NCBI RefSeq assembly: GCF_009709575.1
Contig: NZ_WIXO01000001.1
Location: forward strand, 1-64,000
Source: Streptomyces taklimakanensis
GTDB lineage: Bacteria > Actinomycetota > Actinomycetes > Streptomycetales > Streptomycetaceae
DNA: 64,000 nt
Reading direction: 5' to 3'
Shown: piece after piece, positions 1 through 9,223 of the stretch
How positions within the stretch are numbered: the first letter of the stretch is position 1
Layout: every line of letters begins with the position of its first letter
Notes under the pieces: generated by a model
Seen by the model: the letters and a program-made list of their open reading frames with translations, nothing else
The model's database searches: none
Told to the model about the DNA's origin: nothing
Translations under genes and position numbers: made by a program

Positions 1-340
1 GAGGGCCTGTGTGGCGGGGTGGGGGTTCCGCTGCGCTCCACCCCCGGCAACCACCCGTGCGGGCAGCTGGGGTGGGCGGACGTCAGCAGGCAAGGGGGGG
101 GGGGCGAAGGTTGAGCCCGCTGTGTGGGCCAGGCTGGTTACGGAGAGGGAGGGGTGTGGGGCGGCGGTGAGGGTGACGGGCGGTCACGGGGCGAGGGAGT
201 GGGTCGGGTTGGGTTGGCGGGTTCCTCAGGTGTGGGGATGCATCAGTGTGTAGAGTTTGGGAAAGCACGCCATCCCCGGAGTCAGTGAGAGGCTGCTTTC
301 TCTTCTTTGAGAACCAGCTCCCGTTGGAGGGAATATTGGT
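1..340. other. No recognisable gene; G11 homopolymer tract
   Basis: I see no convincing coding sequence here; the reading frames present lack family features and look like shadows in G-rich DNA. A run of eleven G lies at 94-104. A good ribosome binding site (GGAGGGAAT, about 320-328) precedes the ATG at 341. Confidence 0.6.
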
Positions 341-1264
341 ATGGGTGCGTTGAGACCGTTCGAGATTCCTGAATCTCTGGCGGCTTCGTATATCAGGGAG
401 TTCGGGGGTAAGGGGAGGAGCTGGATTGCCTCACTGCCGGCTCTCGCTGCGGAGTTGTTGGGCCGCTGGGAGTTGCGGCGAGATGGTGAGGCCAGGGCAG
501 GAGAGGCATCGCTGGTGTTGCCGGTGCTGCGCAGGGACGGCACGCGCGCGGTCCTCAAGTTCCAGATGCCCCGGAAGGAAACCGCCGCTGCGCTCATCGG
601 GCTGCGTGTCTGGGGTGGCGAGGGGGTGGTGCGGCTCCTCGATCACGACCCTGTCAGCAGCACTATGCTGCTGGAGCGGCTGGACAGCGCCCGCACGCTG
701 GCCTCCGTTGAGGACGATGATGTCGCGATGGGGATCCTCGCCGAGCTGCAGGCACGGCTGGTTTGCTTCCCTGCGCCGCAGGGGCTGCGGAGCTTGGGTG
801 AGATCGCCACCGACATGCTGCAACAGGTCCCGCAAGCGGTCGCGGCCTTGGCCGAGCCGGATCACCGGCAGATCTTGCGCGGCTGGGCGTCAGCGGTGGC
901 CGAGCTGGCCGGCGAACCAGGCGACCGGATGCTGCACTGGGATCTGCACTACGGCAACGTCCTGGCCGCGCAGCGTGAACCGTGGCTGGCCATCGACCCC
1001 GAACCACTGGCCGGAGACCCCGGCTTCGACCTGTGGCCCGCCCTGGACAGCCGATGGGACGACGTCGTCGCCCAGGGCAATCCGCTACACGTGGTGCGGC
1101 GCCGCTTCGACCTGCTCACCGACGCTCTCGGCCTGGACCGCGCCCGCGCTACCGGCTGGACCCTGGGACGGCTGCTGCAGAACTCGCTGTGGGACATCGC
1201 CGACGGGAAAGCCACCCTCGCCCCCTCCTCCCTCGTCGTCGCGGAATCACTGCTCAACCGCTGA
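341..1264 (+). CDS. Aminoglycoside phosphotransferase, streptomycin 6-kinase/hydroxyurea kinase family
   Basis: The 307-residue protein has the kinase fold of the APH(6)/hydroxyurea-phosphotransferase family, which transfers phosphate from ATP to a hydroxyl of a small antibiotic in the cytoplasm. The catalytic loop HWDLHYGNV is intact with Asp201 as probable base, followed by the metal-binding segment IDPEPLAGDPGFDLWP. Length matches streptomycin 6-kinases (about 300 residues). The ATG at 341 is preceded by GGAGGGAAT at good spacing. The next gene, a helicase, starts 61 bases downstream on the same strand, so co-transcription is possible but the jobs are unrelated. Many actinomycete members of this family are orphan and do not confer resistance, so the substrate is not established. 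Confidence 0.82.
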   Translation: MGALRPFEIPESLAASYIREFGGKGRSWIASLPALAAELLGRWELRRDGEARAGEASLVLPVLRRDGTRAVLKFQMPRKETAAALIGLRVWGGEGVVRLLDHDPVSSTMLLERLDSARTLASVEDDDVAMGILAELQARLVCFPAPQGLRSLGEIATDMLQQVPQAVAALAEPDHRQILRGWASAVAELAGEPGDRMLHWDLHYGNVLAAQREPWLAIDPEPLAGDPGFDLWPALDSRWDDVVAQGNPLHVVRRRFDLLTDALGLDRARATGWTLGRLLQNSLWDIADGKATLAPSSLVVAESLLNR

Positions 1265-1325
1265 CCCTGCCCTCCCTGAAATGCGAGGAAGCAAGCATGA
1301 TCGGCACTGGCAGAAAGAGACATAA

Positions 1326-4022
1326 GTGAGTGGTATCAGGCTCCGGCCGCACCAGGCCGAAGCGGTGGACGCGATCGTCCACGCGCTGGAATACCGCGCA
1401 GGACGCGAGGTGCCGGCGGAAGGGCTGCGGGCCACCGCGGTGGCCGCCACCGGAGCGGGCAAGACCCTGATCGCGGCCGAGGCCGCCCGAAGGCTGGAGC
1501 CACGGGGGCGGGTACTGGTCATGGTGCCGACTTTGGATCTGCTGACGCAGACGGTCCAGGCGTGGCGGATGGCCGGCCACACCGGCCCGGCAGTCGCGGT
1601 GTGCTCCCTGGAAGGAGACACCGCTCTGGCGGCGCTGGGGGTGCGGTGCACCACCAACCCGATCCGGCTGGCGCTGTGGGCCGGGAGCGGGCCGGTGACC
1701 ATGTTCGCCACCTACGCCTCCCTCGCCCCACGTCAGGACATCGATCCGGCCGACCCGGACGGGGAGCCGGTCCAGGCACCGGGACCGCTGGAGACGGCCT
1801 TCCAAGGCGCCTACGGGCAGCGCCTGGCCCCGTTCGGGCTCGCCGTGGTCGACGAAGCCCACCGCACCAGTGGGGACCTGGCCAAACCCTGGGCGGCGAT
1901 CCACGACAACACCCGCATCCCGGCCGCGCGGCGGCTGTACCTGACCGCCACACCCCGCATCTGGGAACCTGCCGGACGCCCAGGAGAGGAAAAAGATGAG
2001 GAAGAGGCCGCAGAGGGCGGGAACAGGGCTCAGAAGGCCACAGAAGACGCCCCGGAGGCCACTGCGGTGGCCTCCGGGCGGCTGGTGGCGAGCATGGACG
2101 ACGAACGCCTCTACGGGCCGCACGTGTTCGCCTTCACCCTCACCGAGGCCATCGACCGGGGCATCCTGGCGCGGTTCGAGATCGACGTGCTGGAAATCCA
2201 CCCGCCAGACCTGGGCGACGGCGGGAGCGAGGAGGAGAAGCGGGGCCGACGGCTGGCCGCCTTGCAGGCCGCTCTGGTCAAGCACGCGGCCACCACCGGG
2301 GTGCGGTCGCTGATCAGCTTCCACCACCGCACCGCCGAGGCGATGGCGTTCGCCCGGGCCCTGCCCCAGACCGCGGCGCGGCTGCACGCGGAGGATCCGG
2401 CGCTGTATCCGCGGCGGGTGTGGGCCGACTGGTTGTGTGGGGAGCACGAGCCGGCCCATCGGCGGGCCGTGCTGGGCCGGTTCGCCGACGGCCTTGATGA
2501 GGACGGTTGGGAGACCGAGCTGGCGGTGCTGGCGAACGTCCGCGTCCTGGGCGAAGGCATCGACATCACCGGCCGGCGTGGTGTCGACGGCGTGGTCTTC
2601 GCGGACGTGCGCGGATCGGCGGTCGACATCGTCCAAGCCGTCGGCCGGGCCCTGCGACAGAAACCCGGCCAGGGCAAAGTGGCCCGGTTGGTGGTGCCGG
2701 TCTTCCTGGAGCCCGGGGAGGCGCCCGACGACATGCTCGCCTCCGCCTCCTACAAACCCCTGGTCGCCGTACTACAAGGACTGCGCAGCCACTCCGAGGC
2801 GCTCGTGGAACAGCTCACGGCTGCGTCCGCACCCAGCCGCACACCACGAGCGTCGGTGACCGACCTCGACCCCGCACGCGATGGCAGCGACGACGGCCAG
2901 AACGGAGGTACGGAGAGGGTGCCCCTGCTGCGGTTCTCCACCCCCCGCGACCCACAGCTCATCGCACAGTTCGTCCGCACCCGCGTCATCCGACCCGAAT
3001 CCCACCTCTGGCTCACCGGACTCAACGCCCTCCGCAAATGGCACCAACAACAGGAGCAGGGCGGAGACGAGCACCAGAACCAAGACAAGGAACACGGCCA
3101 GGAGCACGGCGACGGAAACGAGGACGAGCGCCAGGACCAGGAGCAGGGTGGTAAGGAGCGTGGTAAGAGGGCGGTGGCGGTGCCGTTGGACGCCCGCGTC
3201 GGCCCCTTCCCCCTCGGTCAGTGGGTCAGTGAGCAGCGGCGTGCCTACCGGGCCGGAACGCTGGCCGCGTGGCGGGTGGAGTTGCTGGAGGAGGCCGGGA
3301 TGGTCTGGTCCGTGCCCGACGCCGCCTTCGAGGAGAACCTCGCCGCGGCGCGCTCCTACTTCGCGGTTCACGGCACGCTGTGCGCGCCCCGAACGGCGGT
3401 GGCCGAGGGGCGGCCGGTGGGTCAGTGGTTGACCAACTGCCGCCGCCCCGGCGGGCTGGGCAAAGACTCGCAGCGGGCGGCGGAGCGGGCCGCCCGGTTG
3501 GCGGAGATCGACCCCGACTGGAACCCGGCCGCCCAGGGCTGGACCGTCGACTGGCAACGCCACTACGCCAAGCTGCGGGCCTGTATCGAGGGCGGGGCGA
3601 CGCCGGCCGAGATCCGGCCGGGGGTGACCGTCGGTGGGGAGGACGTCGGGCTCTGGCTGGCCAGGCAGCGCACCGGGTGGGAGCGGTTGGCCGATGGGCA
3701 GCGCGAACGCCTGGAAGCGCTGGGCGTCCAGCCCACCACCCCGGCGCCGGGTCGTGAAGCCGGCGCCGCAGACCAGGCGGCGGAGGCGGTGGTAGTGCCC
3801 GCCAGCGCCACCGCCTGGGAACGCGCCCTGGCCGCGCTGCGCCAGTACCAGGCACGGGAGGGACACGTGAAAGTGCCCCGCAAGTGGGTCGAAGCCGTCC
3901 ACGACGAGACCGGGCAGGAGCACCCGATCCGGCTCGGGGTGTGGATCAGCAACCAGAAACAGCGGCGCGGCAGGCTCCCCCACGAGCGGGCCAAGGTGCT
4001 GGAAGAACTGGGAGCGCTGTGA
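1326..4022 (+). CDS. Large DEAD/DEAH-box helicase with helicase-associated domains
   Basis: The 898-residue protein is a superfamily 2 helicase/translocase. Walker A is ATGAGKT (residues 41-47), the DEAH box is at 176-179 (VVDEAH) and motif VI reads QAVGRALRQ around 437-445. Residues about 574-612 form a Gln/Glu/His/Asp-rich low-complexity linker. The C-terminal third (about 620-898) has several Trp-rich helicase-associated (HA) repeats, for example GQWVSEQRRAYRAG, GQWLTNCRR and GVWISNQKQ. Helicases with HA repeats are common on Streptomyces chromosome arms and linear plasmids; relation to terminal helicases of the TtrA kind is inference. The start is GTG at 1326. Function in DNA repair, transfer or end maintenance cannot be told from sequence. 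Confidence 0.85.
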   Translation: MSGIRLRPHQAEAVDAIVHALEYRAGREVPAEGLRATAVAATGAGKTLIAAEAARRLEPRGRVLVMVPTLDLLTQTVQAWRMAGHTGPAVAVCSLEGDTALAALGVRCTTNPIRLALWAGSGPVTMFATYASLAPRQDIDPADPDGEPVQAPGPLETAFQGAYGQRLAPFGLAVVDEAHRTSGDLAKPWAAIHDNTRIPAARRLYLTATPRIWEPAGRPGEEKDEEEAAEGGNRAQKATEDAPEATAVASGRLVASMDDERLYGPHVFAFTLTEAIDRGILARFEIDVLEIHPPDLGDGGSEEEKRGRRLAALQAALVKHAATTGVRSLISFHHRTAEAMAFARALPQTAARLHAEDPALYPRRVWADWLCGEHEPAHRRAVLGRFADGLDEDGWETELAVLANVRVLGEGIDITGRRGVDGVVFADVRGSAVDIVQAVGRALRQKPGQGKVARLVVPVFLEPGEAPDDMLASASYKPLVAVLQGLRSHSEALVEQLTAASAPSRTPRASVTDLDPARDGSDDGQNGGTERVPLLRFSTPRDPQLIAQFVRTRVIRPESHLWLTGLNALRKWHQQQEQGGDEHQNQDKEHGQEHGDGNEDERQDQEQGGKERGKRAVAVPLDARVGPFPLGQWVSEQRRAYRAGTLAAWRVELLEEAGMVWSVPDAAFEENLAAARSYFAVHGTLCAPRTAVAEGRPVGQWLTNCRRPGGLGKDSQRAAERAARLAEIDPDWNPAAQGWTVDWQRHYAKLRACIEGGATPAEIRPGVTVGGEDVGLWLARQRTGWERLADGQRERLEALGVQPTTPAPGREAGAADQAAEAVVVPASATAWERALAALRQYQAREGHVKVPRKWVEAVHDETGQEHPIRLGVWISNQKQRRGRLPHERAKVLEELGAL

Positions 4023-4058
4023 CCCGGCGAAGGCCCGGCCCCGGCGGGTCCGAACCCT

Positions 4059-4532
4059 TCACCTTGGGTGGTTTGTCGACACGCGGCGCGTCCAGCGGAC
4101 GCGGGGTCCTCCCAGGTCCCCAGCTCGCCTCCCAGGAGCGCAGTTACCTGGGGTTCTCGCCGTCAACCTCCCAGGTGAGCTGGGAGCCTGGGAGGTCTTC
4201 GCGGGCTCTGCCCCACCGATACTGGCCGGTCGGCCAACCGCAGCCACCGGCCACGGTCGGGGGACGTCGCCGCACCAGTCCCACCGGTCGGGGTCGCCCG
4301 GGCGGGGCTCACAGTCGGCGCGGCCACCGGGCCCGAACGCGCCAGCCTCGGCCATCAGCATCGCGCCTCCGGCCAACTCGTCCGCGCTCCAGCCGCTGGA
4401 CGTCCGGCAACCGGCCGTCCAGCGGGCCGCCCACCAGCTCCCGGTAGACGTGGCCGGGCCGAAGGGGCCGGGGTCGGGATCGCCCGAGCCGGGGCCGTAG
4501 ACCCGGGCGTGCAGGAGCTCGTGCGCGTCCAT
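4059..4532 (-). pseudogene. Small conserved Streptomyces protein, frame-broken
   Basis: Coding signal moves between two minus-strand frames. One frame gives GHVYRELVGGPLDGRLPDV and the other continues with SGWSADELAGGAMLMAEAG and then GDPDRWDWCGDVP. Joined, these look like a small hypothetical protein with a Y-R-E-L-V-G-G-P-L-D-G core. The break lies near 4390-4430 and a second one seems to lie just upstream of the YRELVGG segment. Either the gene is dead or the sequence has indels. The C-terminal part beyond about 4200 runs into the CCTCCCAGG repeat cluster and is probably not native. Function unknown. Confidence 0.45.
4108..4195. repeat. CCTCCCAGG repeat cluster with 9-bp stem-loop
   Basis: CCTCCCAGG occurs three times in direct orientation (4108-4116, 4128-4136, 4167-4175) and once inverted as CCTGGGAGG (4187-4195). 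The last two copies form a perfect 9-bp stem with an 11-base loop. It lies 86-173 bases downstream of the helicase stop, so it could be a terminator or a protein-binding cluster. Confidence 0.6.
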
Positions 4533-4552
4533 GTCCGGCAGCCTCCCGGCCC

Positions 4553-4850
4553 TCACCGCCGCGGGCCTCGGGTATGGTCGGGTCCGGCCTCCGGCGGGCG
4601 GTACGGGTCCTGGCGGTGGGCACGCGGTTTGTCATCGGCGGCCGGGCGCGGGCGTTGGTGTGTCCGTCGCCGTGCGGCGATGCCGGTCGCGGTGAACGCC
4701 TCGGTCATCCGACGCAGTTCGTCGACGGTGAACTGGAGGGCGTCCAGGCCGGTACGCAGCGCCTCCAGATCGACCGGGCGGCGGTCCGCGCCCGCGGACG
4801 GGCCGCCGGGGCCGACTTCGAAGAGAGCAAGTTGTTCGAGCCCGGCCAGT
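4553..4850 (-). pseudogene. Fragment of a small helical hypothetical protein
   Basis: The minus strand encodes a helix-rich segment (LAGLEQLALFEV, then LEALRTGLDALQFTVDELRR and MTEAFTATGIAARRR) that reads like real protein. It lies directly upstream of the previous small gene on the same strand, so the two may be an operon remnant. No start with a ribosome binding site is seen, and the DNA upstream of 4850 carries coding signal on the other strand, so the N-terminus is probably lost. Confidence 0.35.
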
Positions 4851-5195
4851 GACCGGTGCGCGGCCCTGCGGGAGGTGCGGCACACCATCATCCGCCTCTT
4901 CCGCGACCACCTCCGCCTCCCACCCCAACATCCCCGCTCCTGGCAGGGCCACGACTTCGACTTCACCGACGTCGTCTTCGACGGCGGAGACCTCTCCGGC
5001 GCCGTCCACACGGAGGCCGCCAGCGACACGGGCCGGGCTGAGAGCGACGCCCTGGCCGTGCTCCTGGAGGTCATCCGCCGCCAGTGGCCCGAGGTGGGGA
5101 CTGTTCCCGAGGCCAACGACCACCGCATCCCTGACGGCCGCACGGCCGTGGGTCTGCTGAACGCCGCCGCCCTCGCGGATGTCCGGGGCCTGTGA
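4827..5195 (+). pseudogene. Pentapeptide-repeat-like gene fragment
   Basis: The plus strand reads RHTIIRLFRDHLRLPP, then SWQGHDFDFTDVVFDGGDLSGA, resembling the entry into a pentapeptide-repeat domain (FTDVVFDGGDLSGA has the A(D/N)LXX-like periodicity). The repeat stops after about three units and the rest (AVLLEVIRRQWPEVGTVPE to the stop at 5195) looks like a different C-terminus. I take this as a truncated or internally deleted gene. No credible start codon with a ribosome binding site is seen. Confidence 0.35.
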
Positions 5196-5547
5196 CCCCT
5201 CTGGTGCCTCTGCCGTCCCCTCCGGCCCCCTGCGCCGGTGTCCGGGGCGGGCACTCCCACCACCAGGAGGAGACATGACCGCTACGACCGACCGGTGCAC
5301 CGCCGCGCACCCCGAGGACCGAGGCGTCCCAGCTCTCCCGCGCCGAGGTCCGCGCGGGCCACGGCACCCCGTCCTACGGGGAGCGCTGACCGCACCACCA
5401 CCGAGGCCCCCGGTCCGCTCCTCCCGCAAGGGAGGCGGCCGGGGGGCCTCTTCCGCGTTCCACGACACGGCGCGGGCGTTGGACTTTCTGGACTGTCCCA
5501 CACGCCCCCACGCGGACACCTCGACGCGGCCCGTGTGAAAAAGTGCC

Positions 5548-5566
5548 AGAGGTGTGCCACACCTCT
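5548..5566. promoter_or_regulatory. 19-bp perfect palindrome, candidate operator
   Basis: AGAGGTGTG-C-CACACCTCT is a perfect inverted repeat with 9-bp arms. It overlaps the start of a small plus-strand reading frame, so it could be an operator or a hairpin masking translation. No regulator gene is adjacent. Confidence 0.35.
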
Positions 5567-5871
5567 CCCTCGCCGCCCTGGCCGACGCCTCCGGCGTCCT
5601 CGAGGCACGCCCCGGCGGCCGGGGACTGGTGGAGGACGCTGCCCGGTTCGTCCGCGCGGCCGTCACGGCCCGCATCGTGGCCGACCGCACCGGCGCGCTC
5701 CTGGCGGACGTCACCGACCCGGAGTCCGTCCTCCACCGGGAGACCGCCGTCGTCCTGGCCCGCGCCTTACCAACGATCGCTGACCTGCCACCACCCTGGC
5801 TTCAATTCCCGCAGTGGCCCCGGAGGTGTGTGGGCAATCGTCGACGGTTTTGCTTTGCTCCCTGTGGTTGA
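5554..5871 (+). CDS. Hypothetical protein fragment
   Basis: A 105-residue frame whose first 70 residues look protein-like (ALADASGVLEARPGGRGL, VRAAVTARIVADRTGALLAD, DPESVLHRETAVVLARALP). From about 5767 on the sequence belongs to the opposite-strand zinc-ribbon gene, so the tail is probably foreign and the gene truncated. No family recognised. Confidence 0.35.
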   Translation: MPHLSLAALADASGVLEARPGGRGLVEDAARFVRAAVTARIVADRTGALLADVTDPESVLHRETAVVLARALPTIADLPPPWLQFPQWPRRCVGNRRRFCFAPCG

Positions 5872-6069
5872 ACGCAACCATGGCTGAGGCACCCTCGCCT
5901 CCAGCGCATTGCGTGCTGCGGCGTCTCGGAGCTCCCGCGGTGCACGCCGTTTCCGCTTTGGTTCGGAGCCCCCGTACTTCGCCTGATAGCAGCGGCGGCA
6001 GAAGAACCCTTCCGCGTATGGCTCTGACCGTGCCGTGTTGTTGCACCCGCTGCCCTTGCACTTGATCAA
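5767..6069 (-). CDS. Small zinc-ribbon protein
   Basis: The 100-residue protein begins MIKCKGSGCNNTARSEPYAE and continues GFFCRRCYQAKYGG, giving a CX4C...CX2C arrangement likely to bind one zinc ion. It then has a basic stretch (EPKRKRRAPRELR) and ends LRELKPGWWQVSDRW. Such ribbons occur at the N-terminus of phage HNH nucleases and small DNA-binding proteins, but no HNH motif follows here. It is either a stand-alone nucleic-acid-binding protein or the N-terminal part of something longer. Confidence 0.55.
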   Translation of the reverse strand: MIKCKGSGCNNTARSEPYAEGFFCRRCYQAKYGGSEPKRKRRAPRELRDAAARNALEARVPQPWLRSTTGSKAKPSTIAHTPPGPLRELKPGWWQVSDRW

Positions 6070-6339
6070 AGGCTTCCCCCTCGTTCACCACGCCCCACCC
6101 GGATCGGTGTTCGGCCGGATATTCCCTATGTTCACCGTTCAATGGCTCGGTCGGGCGACGTGGTCCGAGTTGTGTCCCGGTTGTTGCCCTGAGCTCTTCG
6201 GAAACTCCCTAATCGATTGCAACTCATGACAAGCCTGCCTTATGTGGGGTAATGACCACCAACGCCCCCACACTCGACGGATCGCGCGCACCCTCACCGC
6301 GGGCCGTTCGCCATGCCCGAGGAGGACCTCCTCGAAGGT

Positions 6340-6725
6340 TCAGATCGTTCCGCAGGGACCTCCGGACCTCACCCGTCCCGCCCGGAGCGGTCCACGACCT
6401 CCGCGCGGCCCGCACGCACGGCATCATCGACGCCCTGACCGAGGCCAGCGCGGCCTGCTGGGCCGATAAAGGCTACCGAGGCGCCGGCGGCACCACACGA
6501 GTGCCCTACTGGGGCCGCTGGGAGAAGCTCTCGGCCGGGCAGCAGGCCCACGACCGCTCCCATGCCCGCATCCTCGCCATTGGGCGAACAGGCGGTTGCC
6601 GCCCTCAAGTCCTGGCGGCTGCTGCGCAAGCTCCGCTGCAGCACCACCCGGATCACCGGCCTGGTCCAGGCCTTCCTCACCCTTCACCTCGCCACATCAG
6701 CATGAGGTTGGAAAACGCTCACTGA
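6340..6725 (+). pseudogene. IS5-family transposase remnant with right terminal repeat
   Basis: The frame encodes the C-terminal DDE part of an IS5-type transposase: PGAVHDLRAARTHGIIDAL, CWADKGYRGAGG, then RWEKLSAGQQAHDRSHARI. A frameshift near 6580 moves the end (ALKSWRLLRKLRC, LVQAFLTLHLATSA) to another frame, and the N-terminal half is gone. The end sequence TTGGAAAACGCTCA (6708-6721) is the reverse complement of the end at 22398-22411, so both pieces come from one IS family. Confidence 0.75.
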
Positions 6726-6810
6726 GCTGATCGCACCACCGTGCCGGGCCCGGAGGGCAACCGGGCCCGGCACGTCGACTCCACCACCGCACGGCGTGCA
6801 AGGACGGACG

Positions 6811-7520
6811 TTGAGTATCACCTTCACTGACATCTTCTGTGGTGCTGGCGGCGCCAGCACCGGCCTGGTCAACGCAGGCTAGGAGCTGAAACTGGCCGCC
6901 AACCACTGGCAGACCGCAATCGACACCCACTCGGCGAACCACCCGCAGGCCGAGCACGTCTGCGCGAACGTCTCGAACTACGACATGCGCCGCCTGCCGC
7001 GCACCAACGTACTGTGGGCCAGCCCCATCTGCACCGAGATCTCACCCGCCGGGGGCCGCCGCCGCCGCAGCAAGAAGATCAGCGGGCTGACCGAGGAAGA
7101 GCTGCGCTCGCTGCCCGACGCCGCATTCGAGCGGACCCGTGCGACCGCCTACGGCGTCATCCGCGCGGTCGAGGTGCACCGGTACATGGCGGTGCTCATC
7201 GAGAACGTCACCGACTGGATCCTGTTCGACTGGTGGCTCAGCGGCATGGTCAAGCTGGGCTACAACTACCAGATCGTCTGCGTCAGCTCCGCGCACGTCG
7301 GCGACGGACTCAACCCGGCCGCCCCCCCCCCGGTGGAGGGACCGCCTGTACATCGTCTTCACCCGGGTCGGCATGCGCCTTCCGGACATCGCCCCGCGGC
7401 CCGTGGCCCGGTGCGAGGAGTGCGACGAGGACGTGTACGCGCGGCAGACCTGACGTCCGGGCCACACCGAGACCCGGATCGGCAAGTACGGCCAGCAGTA
7501 CGACTACACCTGCCCGAACA
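6811..7520 (+). pseudogene. DNA cytosine-5 methyltransferase pseudogene
   Basis: From a TTG at 6811 the frame encodes motif I (FTDIFCGAGGASTGL), a catalytic-loop-like WASPICTEIS (the usual Pro-Pro-Cys has become Pro-Ile-Cys) and motif VI (ENVTDW). An in-frame TAG at 6880-6882 interrupts NAG/ELKLAANHW. A C10 tract (7322-7331) breaks the frame; reading resumes as WRDRLYIVFTRVGMRLPD and VARCEECDEDVYARQT, then hits a TGA at 7451 before KYGQQYDYTCPN. The gene is also truncated, lacking the target-recognition and C-terminal part. Two nonsense codons plus a tract slip make it non-functional. Confidence 0.8.
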
Positions 7521-7534
7521 TGGTCAGGGGCGAC

Positions 7535-7630
7535 TGTAGGACGGCTGTAGGTGGGTTTGTGGCGAACCTTCCATCGGTAGGTCGTACCGTCCACTGTGAT
7601 GAGCCGAGAGCCCCTACGGGGCATGGCCAC
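7535..7630 (-). pseudogene. N-terminal stub of a small conserved actinomycete protein
   Basis: The minus strand from the ATG at 7630 reads MAMPRRGSRLITVDGTTYRW then KVRHKPTYS, which resembles the start of a small hypothetical protein frequent in actinomycetes. After about 30 residues it runs into the methyltransferase remnant, so it is truncated. The stretch 7631-7798 holds nothing I recognise. Confidence 0.4.
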
Positions 7631-7798
7631 TTGAAGCCCCTTCTGCCTGTGAGGTCCCTCAACCTGACATCACCGATTGGCATCAACATCGCCGGACAAC
7701 TCCGTACTCTGCCGTCCGGCCCCGGAAGACGGCAATAGCCTGGGGCCTACGTTGTCGCAGGCCCGCAGACAGCAGCGGTCGAACCTGTAAAGCAGCGG

Positions 7799-8299
7799 TC
7801 AGTCGAGCCACACGAGCATTGCGTCATCTGCCGCAGCGGCAGCTTCGAAGAACTGCGTCAGGCCGCCGTACCAGTGGCGCCCCCATTCAAGGACTCCGGA
7901 CTCTTCCCACCCGAGGGGATACACCTCGGCCCTGGTCAGGTCAGCAGAGTCCACGCCGCTGATGAGCTGATCATAGGGGGTGGTGCGAAGCTCTTGCGCC
8001 GCGATCCGGACCCGTTCCGGGCGCAGGTACCTCGGCGGCCCATAGCCCCAGTCCTCATCCTCGGCGAACGGCTCCTCACCATGGACAACGTTCACCGGGA
8101 AGTCGGCGCGCGCCAGGAGGAAGCGGAGCAGGTCCCAGGCCTTATACGTGCTGAAGTGGCGCGCTTCGGCCGGCGCAGGCTCCGCCTCGTCTTCGGCGTC
8201 CTGGACCTCTTCGACGAAGTCCAGCGCCCAGTCATGGTCTTGTACCGCTCGGTCAAGCTCGGCAGCCGTGACACGCAGGTACTCACCGATCATGCTCAT
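7799..8299 (-). CDS. DUF1877 (YfbM-like) family protein
   Basis: The 166-residue protein starts MSMIGEYLRVTAAELDRAV, the typical opening of DUF1877/YfbM proteins, and has the internal signature STYKAWDLLRFLLARADFP and the late segment SADLTRAEVYPLGWEESG. Length matches the family. These are cytoplasmic proteins of unknown function. It is a single gene facing away from the next plus-strand gene; 241 bases separate it from the probable start at 8541. Confidence 0.75.
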   Translation of the reverse strand: MSMIGEYLRVTAAELDRAVQDHDWALDFVEEVQDAEDEAEPAPAEARHFSTYKAWDLLRFLLARADFPVNVVHGEEPFAEDEDWGYGPPRYLRPERVRIAAQELRTTPYDQLISGVDSADLTRAEVYPLGWEESGVLEWGRHWYGGLTQFFEAAAAADDAMLVWLD

Positions 8300-8540
8300 G
8301 GCCGGAGGTTAGATGAGGCCACTGACAGTGACCGTCGGACGGACCGTCTCAGTTTCCGTCTCATTCAGGCCGGTTCACCGACGTTCAGCCGAGAACTGGA
8401 GCCGGTCCCAGCCTTATGACGAACCGTCCATGAACGCAGGTGAACGCAGGTGAACGGCGGTGGACGACTGTCGGCAGGCCGCCCACAGGCTTGGAAAGCG
8501 TGCGCCCAGGTCTGTCAGTCCCGGAGCGTACGGTCCGCGT

Positions 8541-8948
8541 ATGGCGATCAGACCACCTGAGAACTGGCGTGCAGGCATAGCCGAGGAGGCTCGTGAGCTG
8601 GCGGCCGGGGCGTTGGACCCGGAGTGTGCTTGCATGGCCCAGCTCTACCCGGAGTCCTTGCTGCGCGCCACGGAGGATGCTCTCCACGCCTTCGAGAAGG
8701 ACGTGCACGCACTGGTGGCGCCGTTCGACGAGCAGGTTTTCGACACGATCAAGCGAGTCGTCCAGCGCCTCAACGCGGTCAACGAGGACGAGCAGCACGG
8801 CGGTGCCGGGTACGCCACGGACGAGCGTGAGCAGCTGTGCGAGTACATCGACCAGACTCTGAGCGAACATGGCATCGACGTGGCGGCCCTGGCAGCGAAG
8901 AACGGCATGGGGCGCGCCGAGATCACCGACGCGTGGCGTGACTGGTGA
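8541..8948 (+). CDS. Hypothetical protein
   Basis: From the ATG at 8541 (MAIRPPENWRAGIAEEARE) a 135-residue acidic, helical protein is encoded. An in-frame ATG at 8460 exists, but the residues between are Arg-rich and look non-coding. It contains CACMAQLYPESLLRATEDAL and ends KNGMGRAEITDAWRDW. No family or catalytic motif recognised. The stretch 8949-9223 holds no convincing gene. Confidence 0.5.
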   Translation: MAIRPPENWRAGIAEEARELAAGALDPECACMAQLYPESLLRATEDALHAFEKDVHALVAPFDEQVFDTIKRVVQRLNAVNEDEQHGGAGYATDEREQLCEYIDQTLSEHGIDVAALAAKNGMGRAEITDAWRDW

Positions 8949-9223
8949 CGGCAGCAGGGCAGCGGCGAAGCACCGCAATCAGCGTGACCGCGGCCGGCCA
9001 TCAGCGGCTCCAGACGGCTGGTCGACCGGCCAAGGAGACCTCAGCGCCCCTGTCGCCGACAGTTCGGGACGAAGGGGGCGCGTTAGTGATGCTTGCCCGA
9101 GGCGACTCGCGACATGTGTCGTCTGGCTTCCTGGGCCGTCGCTGGGCCGTGGAAGGGTGGCCAGCAGCGACCAACGACGACAACCATTGACGGCTCAGTC
9201 GCAGGTCAGAGCATTGAGCATTT

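Noticed and set aside
4632..5714. A 360-residue minus-strand frame
   Set aside because: Ser/Arg/Pro-rich and without motifs; coding signal in this stretch comes from shorter pieces on both strands.
7560..7740. A possible RNA gene or IS200/IS605 end after the methyltransferase remnant
   Set aside because: I found no TnpA/TnpB motif and no convincing conserved structure; part of it codes for a known protein N-terminus on the minus strand.
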